Assembly (NCBI GenBank): GCA_036001225.1
Contig: DASYUM010000083.1
Location: forward strand, 1 to 37,024
Source: DASYUM01 sp036001225
Lineage (GTDB): Bacteria; Methylomirabilota; Methylomirabilia; Rokubacteriales; DASRDR01
Length of the DNA stretch: 37,024 nucleotides
Direction: 5' to 3'
Position numbers and translations under genes: made by a program. Under the pieces are notes generated by a model, which saw only the letters and a program-made list of their open reading frames with translations, was not told where the DNA came from and ran no database searches. How positions within the stretch are numbered: the stretch's first letter is position 1; every line of letters begins with the position of its first letter. This document shows positions 8,277 through 16,844 of the stretch, piece after piece.

Positions 8277-11200
8277 TCACCTCGTTTGGGCGACGGGGCA
8301 CTCGGCGGCGAGTCGGGCGCGCAGCTTCGCCAGGGCGGGGCCGGCTTCCACCGGCTTCCCCCCCAGGGCGCCGCGGGTCAGGGATTCCAGGGCCTCCTCG
8401 ATCTCCAGGAGCGCGTCCAGCTCCCCCTTCGTCCCCATGGCGGCCGCCCGGATCCTCTCCCGCAGCTCGCGGGCACCCGACGCCGGCTCGGCGTCGAGGT
8501 AGGCGGCCACCACCTCGCCGATGCCCGCGTTGGCGGTCGCCATCGTCCGGGCCAGGAAGGTGACCCCGGCCTGGTTGATCAGGTGGTTGACGGCGGCGGT
8601 GGCGATGATCTCGCGGCGCAGCGCGTGCTCGGGAAAGTAGTCGGCGAAGCGCTCGCGCAATCGGCGCGGAAAGTACGCGTCCAGGAAGGGTCGGCCCGCC
8701 GGCCCGTCGGGGAAGTCGGTCTCCATGATGTGCTGGAAGGCGTGCATCTTGGTGTGGCCGAGGAGCACCGCCAGCAGCGGCCGTGGCAGCCCGCGCGACC
8801 GCTCGGGACTCGCCAGCAGCTCGTCACGCGACGGCACCGCCTCGTCGGCGCGGCTCAGGACTCCGGCCGCCGCCAGCTCGTCGAGGAAGGTCACGAACTC
8901 CTCGTAGCGGTCGGCGCTCCGGAGGGAGTCCAGCGTCAAGGCCCGGGCCTGGCTCGCGTTGTCGGCGAGGACCAGCTCGGCGACCTCCTCGGTCATCTCG
9001 GCCAGGAGGCGGTTCCGCTCCTCCTTGCCGCCGAGAACCCCTTTCTTGACGAGCAGGTCGAGCAGGATCTTGATGTTCACCTCGTGGTCGGACATGTCCA
9101 CGCCGGCCGAGTTGTCGACGGCATCGGTGTTGAGGAGCCCGCCCCGGCCCCAGTACTCGAGCCGCCCCTTCTGGGTGAAGCCGAGGTTTCCGCCCTCGGC
9201 CACCACGCGGGCCCGGACGTCGCGCCCGTCCACGCGGACCCGGTCGTTGGCGCGGTCCCCCACCGCCGCGTGATCCTCGCCGGCGGCCTTCACGTACGTC
9301 CCGATGCCCCCGTTGTAGAGCAGGTCCACCCGCGCCCGGAGGATGCGGCGAATGACCTCCTCGCCGCTGGCGCGCTCGCCCTCGAGATCGAGGAGGTCCT
9401 TCATCTCCGGGCTCAGCGGGATGGCCTTGGCCGCCCGGTCGAACACCCCGCCTCCCTTGCTGATCAGGGACGGCGTGTAGTCGCTCCAGCTCGAGCGCGG
9501 GAGCCGGAACAGCCGCTCCCGCTCCCGATAGCTCGCCTCGGGGTCCGGGGCGGGATCGATGAAGATGTGGACGTGGTTGAAGGCGGCCACGAGCTTCAGG
9601 TGGCGACTCTGGAGGGCGCCGTTGCCGAAGACGTCGCCGGCCATGTCGCCGATCCCGCACACCGTGACCGGCTCCCACTGGACGTCCCGGTCGAGGATCC
9701 GGAAGTGGTGCTTGACGCACTCCCACGCCCCGCGGGCGGTGATCCCGACTTTCTTGTGGTCGTACCCGACGCTGCCACCGGAGGCGAAGGCATCCCCCAG
9801 CCAGAAGCCGTACTGGGCGGAGACGCGGTTCGCGGTGTCCGAGAGGTGGGCGGTCCCCTTGTCGGCCGCCACCACCAGGTAGGGGTCGTCACCGTCGTGG
9901 CGGACGACGTCGGGGGGATGGAGGAGGCGCCCCTCCACGACGTTGTCGGTCACGTCGAGCAGTCCGGAGACGAACTCCCGGTAGCGGTCGATCAGGTACG
10001 CGTCGAGGGTCGGGCGGGGCGGGATCTGCCCCTTGAGGACGAACCCCCCCTTGGCCCCCACCGGCACGATGATGGAGTTCTTCACCATCTGGGTCTTCAT
10101 GAGGCCCAGGATCTCCGTCCGGAAATCGTCGTGGCGGTCGCTCCCGCGGATGCCGCCCCGCGCCACGCGACCGCCGCGGAGGTGGATCCCCTCCAGGAGC
10201 CGGGAGTGGACGTAGATCTCGACCATCGGCCGCGGCGAGGGCATCCCCTCCACGCGGCGGCTGTCGACCTTGATGGCGACGACCGGCCGCTCCGGCCGCT
10301 GATAGAAGTTGGTGCGCAGCGAGCAGCGGACGAGGTCGTCGAGCGCCCGCAGCACCTCGTCCTCGGCCAGGCTGCGGACGGTTTCCAGGGCCATCCGGAC
10401 CGCCTGCTCGCGCTCGGCCATGACGGTGGCCCGGTCGCCGGCCAGCGTCGGATCGAAGCGGGCCGCGAACGCGCGGACGAGCGCCTGGGCCACGGCGCTG
10501 TTGCGGAGCAGCACCCCGTTCACCGTCTCCGCGTTGTAGTAGGGCCGGATCTGCAGGAGATGGTTCCGGAGCGTCCGCAAGACCTCGACCTCGCGCCACG
10601 GCAGACCGGCCTGGAGGATGAGCCCGTTCAGGCGATCGTCGGTGGCGCGGTGCTCGTCCAGGGCCCGCACGGCTTTCCAGAACCGCTCCTCGCCGGCCCG
10701 GAGCGCCGCGATGCGCTCGAGCGGCGCCTCGACCTCCAGCCGGTAGAGCCAGCCCTTGCGGCCTTCGGGCAGCACCAGCGGAATGCGCAGCTCCTCGGTG
10801 ACCGTGAGGCCCAGGTTCTGCAGCGTGCGCAGGGTGTCGGTGAGCCCCAGGGGCCGCGGCGAGTAGAGCTTGAGCGTGACGACCTCGGCGGTCCGGGGAA
10901 CCAGGGCCAGCTCGAGCCGCGCCTCGAGGCGCTCCAGCCGTCGGAGATCCTCCGGCACCTCCTCGGGCGGCGTCGACTCCCGGTAGAGGCCGCTGCGGCT
11001 CTCGGGGCGGACGTACCGATCGAAGAGCCGGCGGCCCTCCCGCTGGCCGTAGGCGCCCTCGAGCGCGCCGGCGACCCGATCCTCCCAGGTCGTGACCAGG
11101 GACCGGGTGATCCGGCGGACGGTCTCCACGTCGACGGGCCGCTCGAGCCGGGAAGCGTCGAAATACGCGATCACGAGCGTGACCGCCCCGCAGTCGGCCG

Positions 11201-12584
11201 AGGTACTGAAGGAGATGGGCCCGAAGGCCTCGGCCAGGGCCTGGCCCAGGTCCGCCTCCGTCCTGGCCGAGTAGCGGAGGCGCGAGAAGGCGACGTAGAG
11301 GCTGACGTAGCCCGCCCCCCGGCGGCAGTGGACGGCGATCTCGTCGTCGCTCGCCATGGAGACGACGCGATCGGCGATCTCCTTCAGGCTCCGAACGTCG
11401 GCGTAGAACAGCTCGCGCTTGGGGAAGCGGTTGAAGAGCGCCCGGATCTCCCGGTAGGCGTGCGAATTGGGCAAGGCGCCGCTCTCGGCCAGGAGCCACT
11501 CGTGCTTCTCCCTGAGGAGGGGGACGTCCGAGGCCTTCTGCGTGAAGGCCCCCATGGCCAGGCGGCCCAGGAGCAGCGTCGCCCCGGCCAGGGTCCCGTC
11601 GGCGTCCCACTCGCGGATCACGATGTCGTCGATCGGCTCCAGGTGGTAGAGGGCCGACGCGTTGTTGCAGTAGTCGATGTCGACGATCCGGTCGTCGGGG
11701 GCGGCGGGCCGGATGTGGGCTTCCACTTCCTCCAGGAGGCCGGGAAACACGACCGGCAAGAGGGCCGGGTCGGTGAAGACCCCGGCGGCGCTCTCGGGGA
11801 GGCGGTCCGCCCGGCCGTCGGGTCCGAGGCGGTAGCGGACCGTGCCCATGAAGATGTAGTTGTCGTCGAGGAGCCAATCGAGGAAGGCGCGGGCGGACTC
11901 GACGTCGCCGGGCGTGCCCCGACGGCTTCGGAGGCGGGCGGCCAGCTCCCGGACGGCCGCGCCCATCGCCTCGTAGTCCTCGACGGCGGTGAACACGCAT
12001 TTCAGGACCGAGTAGACTTCGTGCTCGATCCGGCGGAGGCGCTCCCCGGAATCCACCCGCTCGACCTGGAAGTGGCAGTAGCACTCCTTGGCCCCTTCGT
12101 CGTGGGGCCCGCCGAACGCGACGATCCGGCCCCACTGGCGCCGGACGGCTAGGATCGGATGGATCGCGGCGAAGACCCGGAGCCCGGCCTTGCGGAAGTA
12201 GTTCTTGAGGCTGTCGAAGATGAACGGGGTGTCGGTCGTGTGCGTCTCGACGACGGTCGTCTCCAGCGGCAGGTTCGCGCCCTCGCCGATCGCCCGGGCT
12301 TCCGCCTCGGTGGGGTTGTGGGCCCAGACGTGGATCCCGGGCAGCCCCTTGTAGAGCTGGAAGGCCGGGGGGATCTCGCGGGCCAGGAACTTGAAGTGAT
12401 CGAGGAGGCGCGCGGCCAGGGCCGCGGGCGTCAGGCTCAGGGCGAGCCGGTCGGGCATCTCCGGGAAGATCACCAGGGCCAGGGCGAGGACGAGGTCCCG
12501 GTCTTCGGGCGAGGCCTGACGGCGCAGGAGATCCGTGAGCTCGGCGAGCCGGGCAGCCCGCTGCGGCGGGTCGGCCGTCAGCAT
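8277..12584 (-). CDS. gdhB: NAD-specific glutamate dehydrogenase, large (about 160-180 kDa) type
   Basis: The 1435-residue product matches the large bacterial NAD-glutamate dehydrogenases, which oxidatively deaminate glutamate to 2-oxoglutarate and ammonium in catabolism. The long N-terminal regulatory half carries the family stretch ETHTTDTPFIFDSLKNYF. The catalytic part holds VPVGAKGGFVLKGQ (substrate-binding lysines, around 845) and the GIGDMAGDVFGNG motif (around 978), then HVHIFIDPAPDP and SKGGGVFDR. It is shorter than the usual about 1600 residues, mostly at the N-terminus, yet no frameshift was seen. The start ATG at 12584 has no clear Shine-Dalgarno. Immediately downstream, seven bases away, is a glutamate-type ABC importer, so uptake and deamination are likely co-expressed. 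The symbol is a family-level suggestion. Confidence 0.92.
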   Translation of the reverse strand: MLTADPPQRAARLAELTDLLRRQASPEDRDLVLALALVIFPEMPDRLALSLTPAALAARLLDHFKFLAREIPPAFQLYKGLPGIHVWAHNPTEAEARAIGEGANLPLETTVVETHTTDTPFIFDSLKNYFRKAGLRVFAAIHPILAVRRQWGRIVAFGGPHDEGAKECYCHFQVERVDSGERLRRIEHEVYSVLKCVFTAVEDYEAMGAAVRELAARLRSRRGTPGDVESARAFLDWLLDDNYIFMGTVRYRLGPDGRADRLPESAAGVFTDPALLPVVFPGLLEEVEAHIRPAAPDDRIVDIDYCNNASALYHLEPIDDIVIREWDADGTLAGATLLLGRLAMGAFTQKASDVPLLREKHEWLLAESGALPNSHAYREIRALFNRFPKRELFYADVRSLKEIADRVVSMASDDEIAVHCRRGAGYVSLYVAFSRLRYSARTEADLGQALAEAFGPISFSTSADCGAVTLVIAYFDASRLERPVDVETVRRITRSLVTTWEDRVAGALEGAYGQREGRRLFDRYVRPESRSGLYRESTPPEEVPEDLRRLERLEARLELALVPRTAEVVTLKLYSPRPLGLTDTLRTLQNLGLTVTEELRIPLVLPEGRKGWLYRLEVEAPLERIAALRAGEERFWKAVRALDEHRATDDRLNGLILQAGLPWREVEVLRTLRNHLLQIRPYYNAETVNGVLLRNSAVAQALVRAFAARFDPTLAGDRATVMAEREQAVRMALETVRSLAEDEVLRALDDLVRCSLRTNFYQRPERPVVAIKVDSRRVEGMPSPRPMVEIYVHSRLLEGIHLRGGRVARGGIRGSDRHDDFRTEILGLMKTQMVKNSIIVPVGAKGGFVLKGQIPPRPTLDAYLIDRYREFVSGLLDVTDNVVEGRLLHPPDVVRHDGDDPYLVVAADKGTAHLSDTANRVSAQYGFWLGDAFASGGSVGYDHKKVGITARGAWECVKHHFRILDRDVQWEPVTVCGIGDMAGDVFGNGALQSRHLKLVAAFNHVHIFIDPAPDPEASYRERERLFRLPRSSWSDYTPSLISKGGGVFDRAAKAIPLSPEMKDLLDLEGERASGEEVIRRILRARVDLLYNGGIGTYVKAAGEDHAAVGDRANDRVRVDGRDVRARVVAEGGNLGFTQKGRLEYWGRGGLLNTDAVDNSAGVDMSDHEVNIKILLDLLVKKGVLGGKEERNRLLAEMTEEVAELVLADNASQARALTLDSLRSADRYEEFVTFLDELAAAGVLSRADEAVPSRDELLASPERSRGLPRPLLAVLLGHTKMHAFQHIMETDFPDGPAGRPFLDAYFPRRLRERFADYFPEHALRREIIATAAVNHLINQAGVTFLARTMATANAGIGEVVAAYLDAEPASGARELRERIRAAAMGTKGELDALLEIEEALESLTRGALGGKPVEAGPALAKLRARLAAECPVAQTR

Positions 12585-12665
12585 GAGCGCGGCGGCGGCG
12601 ACGGACGGCGGCGCCCGGTGGGCCGCGGGCGGCGAGCGGGGCCAGGCACGGTCGCCTCCGGCGGC

Positions 12666-14255
12666 TCAGGGCTCCACGAGCCGGTCGTTCTCGGTGTAGT
12701 CCACCGGGCAGTCGATCAGCACCGGGCCCGCGGTCCGGAGGGCGGTGTCGAGCGCCGGCCGGAGCGCGCTCGCCTTGTCGATCCGCAGGCCGCGGCAGCC
12801 GAACGCCTCGGCCAGCATCACGAAGTCGGGATTGCCGAAGTCCACCCCCGCCGTCCGGTGAAAGCGCCGCTCCTGCTTCCAGCGGATCACGCCGTAGCCG
12901 TCGTCGCGGAAGATCAGCACCACGAACGAGAGGCCGAGTCGGCGCGCCGTCTCCAGCTCCTGGATGTTCATGAGCAGGCCGGCATCGCCGGTGACGGTCA
13001 CGACGCGTCGCTCGGGGAGGGCGAGCTTCGCGGCGATCGCGCCGGGGAGACCGATGCCCATCGCCGCGAAGCCGTTGGAGATGATCACCGTGTTGGGGAC
13101 GCGCGCCCCGTAGGACTTGGCGACCCAGAGCTTGTGGGCGCCCACGTCCGAGATCACCAGATCCTCGGGCGCCAGCGCCGCCTGGAGGTCGGCCAGAATG
13201 CGCTGGGGCAGCAGGGGGAACCGATCGGCGGCGGCCCGGGGATCGGGCGCCGGGCGCTCGGGCGGCCGGCGGTCGTTCCGCACCGCCACCAGCGGCGCCG
13301 CCAGCTCGAGGGCCTCCCGCACGTCGGCGACGACTTCGACCGCCGGCTGGTAGTGCGCGTCGACTTCGGCCGCGGTGAAGTCCAGGTGGACGATCTGCGC
13401 CTCGCCCTTGTTCCAGCGGGCGGGGCCGTACTCGACGGGGTCGTAGCCGACGGCGATGATCAGGTCGGCCTTCGCGAAGCCGGCGCGCTCGTAGTCCCCC
13501 GAGGCCAGGCCCACCGTCATGACGTGGAGCGGATGGTCGGCCGGGATGGCTCCCTTCGCCATGAACGTCGTCACCACGGGAATGCCGGCCCGCTCGGCCA
13601 GCAGGCGCAGCTCCTTGGAGGCGTGCCCCCGGATCACGCCGTTGCCGGCCAGGATGAGCGGCCGCTCGGCCCGATTGATCAGGTCGGCTGCCCGGGCCAG
13701 CGACGGCCGGTCCGGGGACGGGCGTCGCGGGCGGTCCACCCGCAGCGGCTCCCCCTCGGCGGGTTCCTCGGCCACGTCCTCGGGCAATTCGAGGTGACAG
13801 GTCCCCGGCTTCTCCTCCTGGGCCACCTTGAACGCCTTGCGGACGACCTCGGGAATGACGGCGCGGCTCCCGACCCGGGTGTTCCACTTGGTGAAGGGGC
13901 GGAAGGCCTCGACGATGTCCACGTACTGGTGCGACTCCTTGTGGAGGAGATCGCGCGAGAGCTGGCCGGTGATGGCGACCACCGGCGCCCGGTCGAGGTC
14001 GGCGTCGGCCAACCCCGTCGCCAGGTTGGTCGCGCCGGGCCCCAGGGTCGCCAGGCACACGCCGGCCCGCCCGGTCAGCCGGCCCCACACGTCGGCCATG
14101 AACGCCGCCGCCTGCTCGTGGCGAACCGAGATGAACTGGATCGACGAGTCGAGCAGCGCGTCGTTGAGATCCAGCGTCTCCTCCCCGGGCACACCGAACA
14201 CGTACTGGACGCCCTCGCGCTCGAGACAGCGGATCATCAGCTGAGCTCCGGTCAC
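12666..14255 (-). CDS. Acetolactate synthase-like thiamine diphosphate enzyme
   Basis: This 529-residue protein has the three-domain layout of thiamine-diphosphate carboxylases/ligases. The N-terminal domain has GVPGEETLDL and the catalytic glutamate E47 in RHEQAAAFMADVWGRLTG; the C-terminal cofactor motif is GDAGLLMNIQELETA around residue 417. The end (IDCPVDYTEND) resembles catabolic acetolactate synthases such as AlsS. Such enzymes condense two pyruvates to 2-acetolactate; no regulatory subunit gene is adjacent, in line with a catabolic type, but other TPP enzymes (glyoxylate carboligase-like, oxalyl-CoA decarboxylase-like) share the fold. The start is a GTG at 14255 with GAGGT seven bases upstream. 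It is the first gene after a good promoter at 14391..14419 and is 81 bases from the glutamate dehydrogenase. Confidence 0.82.
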   Translation of the reverse strand: MTGAQLMIRCLEREGVQYVFGVPGEETLDLNDALLDSSIQFISVRHEQAAAFMADVWGRLTGRAGVCLATLGPGATNLATGLADADLDRAPVVAITGQLSRDLLHKESHQYVDIVEAFRPFTKWNTRVGSRAVIPEVVRKAFKVAQEEKPGTCHLELPEDVAEEPAEGEPLRVDRPRRPSPDRPSLARAADLINRAERPLILAGNGVIRGHASKELRLLAERAGIPVVTTFMAKGAIPADHPLHVMTVGLASGDYERAGFAKADLIIAVGYDPVEYGPARWNKGEAQIVHLDFTAAEVDAHYQPAVEVVADVREALELAAPLVAVRNDRRPPERPAPDPRAAADRFPLLPQRILADLQAALAPEDLVISDVGAHKLWVAKSYGARVPNTVIISNGFAAMGIGLPGAIAAKLALPERRVVTVTGDAGLLMNIQELETARRLGLSFVVLIFRDDGYGVIRWKQERRFHRTAGVDFGNPDFVMLAEAFGCRGLRIDKASALRPALDTALRTAGPVLIDCPVDYTENDRLVEP

Positions 14256-14390
14256 CGCGCGACCTCACTTTCGGTATGCAGAGGGGTCCCCACCTTCCCG
14301 GTCCGGCTGAAGCGGTCGAGGACCCTCGGGAGCCGCGGCGATCTCCGTGTCGTGGCCGCACCTCCGGGGAGGACGGAGGAGTAGTCATTC

Positions 14391-14419
14391 AATTTAGTCG
14401 ACCCGGCGAAAGCCGTCAA
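14391..14419 (-). promoter_or_regulatory. Putative sigma70 promoter of the acetolactate synthase/gdh operon
   Basis: On the minus strand TTGACG (14414-14419) and TAAATT (14391-14396) are separated by 17 bases: five of six and four of six matches to the -35 and -10 consensus. Transcription would start near 14384 and run into the gene starting at 14255, leaving a leader of about 130 bases. The region is clearly less GC-rich than its surroundings. Five copies of a short direct repeat lie immediately upstream (14425-14492). Confidence 0.6.
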
Positions 14420-14424
14420 GCGAC

Positions 14425-14492
14425 GGTATTCGTCATTGTAGTACTCGTTATGGTACTCGTCAGCTGGTACTCGTCAGGGACGGTACTCGTCG
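14425..14492. repeat. Five degenerate GGTACTCGTCA direct repeats upstream of promoter
   Basis: Copies begin at 14425 (GGTATTCGTCA), 14440 (AGTACTCGTTA), 14452, 14466 (both GGTACTCGTCA) and 14482 (GGTACTCGTCG), spaced 15, 12, 14 and 16 bases. Read with the operon they are TGACGAGTACC. They end six bases upstream of the -35 hexamer of the putative promoter. The arrangement is that of a multi-site activator or repressor array; expansion of a simple repeat is an alternative. The small rightward reading frame ending in this stretch looks like a membrane helix only because it translates the repeat. Confidence 0.7.
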
Positions 14493-14572
14493 TGCAGTGA
14501 GTCATCCCGCGCCCGAAGATTTACCTCGTGCCTGCCGCTGGCCGTGACCGGACGCGGGCGCCCGCCGGCCCG

Positions 14573-14850
14573 TCAACCCCGGGAGCGCCGCCTTCCCGGA
14601 AGGACGAAGTCGAACGTCGCGAGCTTGCCTCCTTCCGCGTCCCGGACCTTAATCAGCAGGGTGCGGTTCAAGATGAAGGCCCGCGAGTTCGTCGGCTCCC
14701 GGGGAAGTAGAGCTGCGTGGTCAGCACGGATTGGTGGGGTCCTCCGCGTTGACGTGAAAGTGCCGGGTGCGTCCCGGGGTAGAGCCCGGGCACGATTGTC
14801 TCCCAACGTGTGCGCTGCGTGCCTCGCCACTCGCCGGTGACATCTGTGCT
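14573..14850 (-). pseudogene. Frameshifted C-terminal relic of an intradiol ring-cleavage dioxygenase
   Basis: No single frame is intact, but three leftward frames read in turn recover an intradiol dioxygenase C-terminus: WETIVPGLYPG, then RTRHFHVN (the His-x-His iron-ligand region), then LTTQLYFPG, then EPTNSRAFILNRTLLIKV and LATFDFVLP ending at a stop at 14573. Frame changes fall near 14778, 14735 and 14702. Intact relatives open catechol- or protocatechuate-type rings with non-haem Fe(III). The N-terminal part is not recognisable upstream. The surrounding stretch is AT-richer than the window, in keeping with decay or transfer. Sequencing error is unlikely to give three indels in so short a span. 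Confidence 0.72.
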
Positions 14851-14970
14851 AGGCCCCGTACTTCTGCTGCTGCCGTCCGCCAGCGTGCAACATAGCAGCC
14901 AAGGAAATGAAGCCCGCACAAAACATCTTTACCTTCATGTATTACCCTGCCTCCTAAGCGAGCCAGAGCT

Positions 14971-15630
14971 TTACTTTGGGACATCGGATCCGTAGCAACG
15001 AGGGACGCTGTCAGGCGGCGTGTAGGCGGCGAAGCGTTTCCATAGATCGGCAAGCTCTGCGCAGGGGCGAAGGTGACCAGGCGTGGGGGTGCTGCGTCCC
15101 GCCTGCTCCAACTCATGTTGTCGTGTGAGCCAAGCTGAGACGTGATCCAGCGCCGAGCGTTCAGGCCATCCCCGGACACGCTGAAGAATTTCGACAGCCT
15201 TCGCGTATGCGTCCAGTGATCGTCTGATTTGCCTCTTCTGCCAGTCGGCTTCGGTAAGGATGCGCTCGAAGGATCGATCGGGAGCAGGAATGATCGCGTA
15301 CGCCATCATGTGCGCGATTTGAGCGTCGCGGTATTGGCTGTCAAGTAGCCGCGGTTCGAGCGTGAGTAGACCCGGGCGGTAGACTGCCCCCGTTCCCGGA
15401 TAGTGGTCGCCCACGAGAATGCGTATGGGCCCGAGCCCGTAGATTCGGCGGGTGTCTTCGACGAACCGCTCGACATTTTCGAGGCCAACCTGCTGCGGGG
15501 TCGTAAGTTTCGGGGCCACTGCTGCGCAGTTGGCGGCCACTAACAGCGCCGGGATGAGCGCGGCTGCCTTCTTGACAAAGTCTCCGCGGTCAGGAGCGAC
15601 AGAGCTGGAAACGGAATGGGCTTCCCGCAT
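14971..15630 (-). CDS. Exported protein of unknown function
   Basis: I do not recognise this 219-residue protein with certainty. An N-terminal signal-like segment (VKKAAALIPALLVAANCAAVAP) suggests export; the cysteine does not sit in a clean lipobox. The ATG at 15630 is preferred over an in-frame one 17 codons upstream because GAGGAGG lies just before it. The middle (IYGLGPIRILVGDHYPG, RPGLLTLEPRLL, AQIAHMMAYAI) has the layout of M48-like metallopeptidases, but the HExxH-equivalent position reads HMMAY, so any relation would be to an inactive form; this is a weak hint. The C-terminal half is helical and charged and contains two cysteines that could pair. It has its own strong promoter (15677..15706). 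Codon use looks less GC-biased than the neighbours, so it may have been acquired. Confidence 0.65.
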   Translation of the reverse strand: MREAHSVSSSVAPDRGDFVKKAAALIPALLVAANCAAVAPKLTTPQQVGLENVERFVEDTRRIYGLGPIRILVGDHYPGTGAVYRPGLLTLEPRLLDSQYRDAQIAHMMAYAIIPAPDRSFERILTEADWQKRQIRRSLDAYAKAVEILQRVRGWPERSALDHVSAWLTRQHELEQAGRSTPTPGHLRPCAELADLWKRFAAYTPPDSVPRCYGSDVPK

Positions 15631-15676
15631 CGGCGTGCCCTCCTCGCCTCGCGGCGCCAAAGTGCGGGGGAAAAAC

Positions 15677-15706
15677 AACATAGAGGGGAGCTTACCTGGT
15701 TGTCAA
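15677..15706 (-). promoter_or_regulatory. Strong sigma70-like promoter for the exported protein
   Basis: On the minus strand a perfect TTGACA (15701-15706) is followed after 18 bases by TATGTT (15677-15682), four of six to the -10 consensus. The expected start near 15670 gives a 40-base leader containing a GAGGAGG Shine-Dalgarno before the ATG at 15630. The remaining spacer to the rightward gene at 15830 shows no other clear signal. Confidence 0.7.
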
Positions 15707-15829
15707 GTGCAGCGACGGTCCGTCGCCTCGGGAGCCGCCCCCGGACGCGCCGCGACACTTGCCGCGCCGTCACGGGTCATCTATGATCGCCGCCGGCCCG
15801 ACATTCCGGCTGGGCGAGGAGCGGACCCC

Positions 15830-16840
15830 GTGCCACGCGAGACCGTGTCGAAGTCGGTTGCCCTCACCGTCGGCACCGCCACCGCCCGGCCCGGCGAGGC
15901 GGCCAGCGGCTGGATCGACGTCCCCGACGGGGTGGACCCGGGGGCGCGCCTCCCCGTGACCGTCGTCCACGGGGCCCGCTCCGGGCCCATCCTCGCCCTG
16001 GTGGCGGGGACCCACGGCTACGAGTACACCTCGGTGCTCGCCCTCCAGCGCGTCCGGACCCGGCTCGACCCCGGACGGATGGCCGGCTCGGTGATCCTCG
16101 TCCACCTGGCGAACCCGCCCTGCTTCTACGGCCGGCGGGTGTACTACGGCCCCGATGGCAAGAACCTGAACCGCGTCTACCCCGGCGCGGCGGACGGAAC
16201 CGTCAGCGAGCGGATCGCCCACGCGGTCACGCGAGAGGTGATCGACCGCTGCACCCACCTCGTCGACATGCACTGCGGGGACGGGAACGAGGCGTGCCGC
16301 CCCTATTCGTACTGGGTGGTGAGCGGGAACCCCGAGGTGGACGCCGGCTCCCGCGCGCTGGCCCTCGCCTACGGGCTGGACCACATCGTGATCGACCAAG
16401 GACGCCCCAAGGATCCGGCGCGGAGCCTCTATACCTCGAACACCGCGATCCTGCGCGGGAAGCCCGCGCTCACGACGGAGTCGGGCGGGATGGGGCGCAC
16501 CGACGACGCCGCGGTGGGAAACCACGAGCGCGGCGCGCTGAGCCTGGTCGCCCACCTCGGGATCATGGACTTCCCGTCGGTCCGGGTGGAGCAGCCGGTC
16601 TGGATCGGCCGGAACGAGGTGCTGCGGGCGCCGACCACGGGAGTCTGGCAGGCGACCGTCGAGCCGATGCAGCACCTGGCCGCCGGCACGCTCGTCGGGC
16701 GCCTCACCGACCCGTACGGCGCCCTGCTCCACGAGGTGCGGGCGCCGTTCGCCGGCATCGTGCTCTACGTGGTCGCGACGCCGCCGGTGAGCGAGGGCGA
16801 GCCGCTGGCCGGCCTCGGCGCCGTCGGCCCGCCCCCCTAG
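15830..16840 (+). CDS. Succinylglutamate desuccinylase/aspartoacylase-family deacylase
   Basis: A 336-residue zinc deacylase of the AstE/AspA (M14-like) family, which removes acyl groups from N-acylated amino acids or related ectoine-type compounds. Zinc ligands are H62 and E65 in AGTHGYEYTS and the histidine in VDMHCGDGNE (about 150); the catalytic glutamate is likely in TTESGGMG (about 217-225). The C-terminal beta-rich domain (LAAGTLVGRLTDPYGALLHEVRAPFAGIVLY) is typical. The open frame runs 126 codons further upstream, but the GTG at 15830 is chosen: GAGGAG lies eight bases before it and the upstream part is non-coding promoter sequence. It stands alone, convergent with the oligopeptide-transport genes four bases beyond its stop. 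Substrate is unknown. Confidence 0.82.
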   Translation: MPRETVSKSVALTVGTATARPGEAASGWIDVPDGVDPGARLPVTVVHGARSGPILALVAGTHGYEYTSVLALQRVRTRLDPGRMAGSVILVHLANPPCFYGRRVYYGPDGKNLNRVYPGAADGTVSERIAHAVTREVIDRCTHLVDMHCGDGNEACRPYSYWVVSGNPEVDAGSRALALAYGLDHIVIDQGRPKDPARSLYTSNTAILRGKPALTTESGGMGRTDDAAVGNHERGALSLVAHLGIMDFPSVRVEQPVWIGRNEVLRAPTTGVWQATVEPMQHLAAGTLVGRLTDPYGALLHEVRAPFAGIVLYVVATPPVSEGEPLAGLGAVGPPP

Positions 16841-16844
16841 CGCC

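Noticed and set aside
8232..12152. A 1306-residue rightward open frame opposite the glutamate dehydrogenase
   Set aside because: It is the antisense shadow of a clearly conserved gene in high-GC DNA, is rich in Gly, Arg, Pro and Ala, and has no recognisable motif.
9889..14388. A 1499-residue leftward frame spanning two genes
   Set aside because: It overlaps both glutamate dehydrogenase and the acetolactate synthase in another frame and has only Arg/Pro/Gly-rich composition.
14276..14500. Small rightward frame ending in a hydrophobic helix
   Set aside because: The hydrophobic part is a translation of the GGTACTCGTCA repeats and the rest runs across the promoter region; no Shine-Dalgarno.
15452..15829. 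Extension of the deacylase by 126 residues upstream
   Set aside because: It is antisense to the exported protein and its promoter; a well-placed Shine-Dalgarno supports the GTG at 15830.
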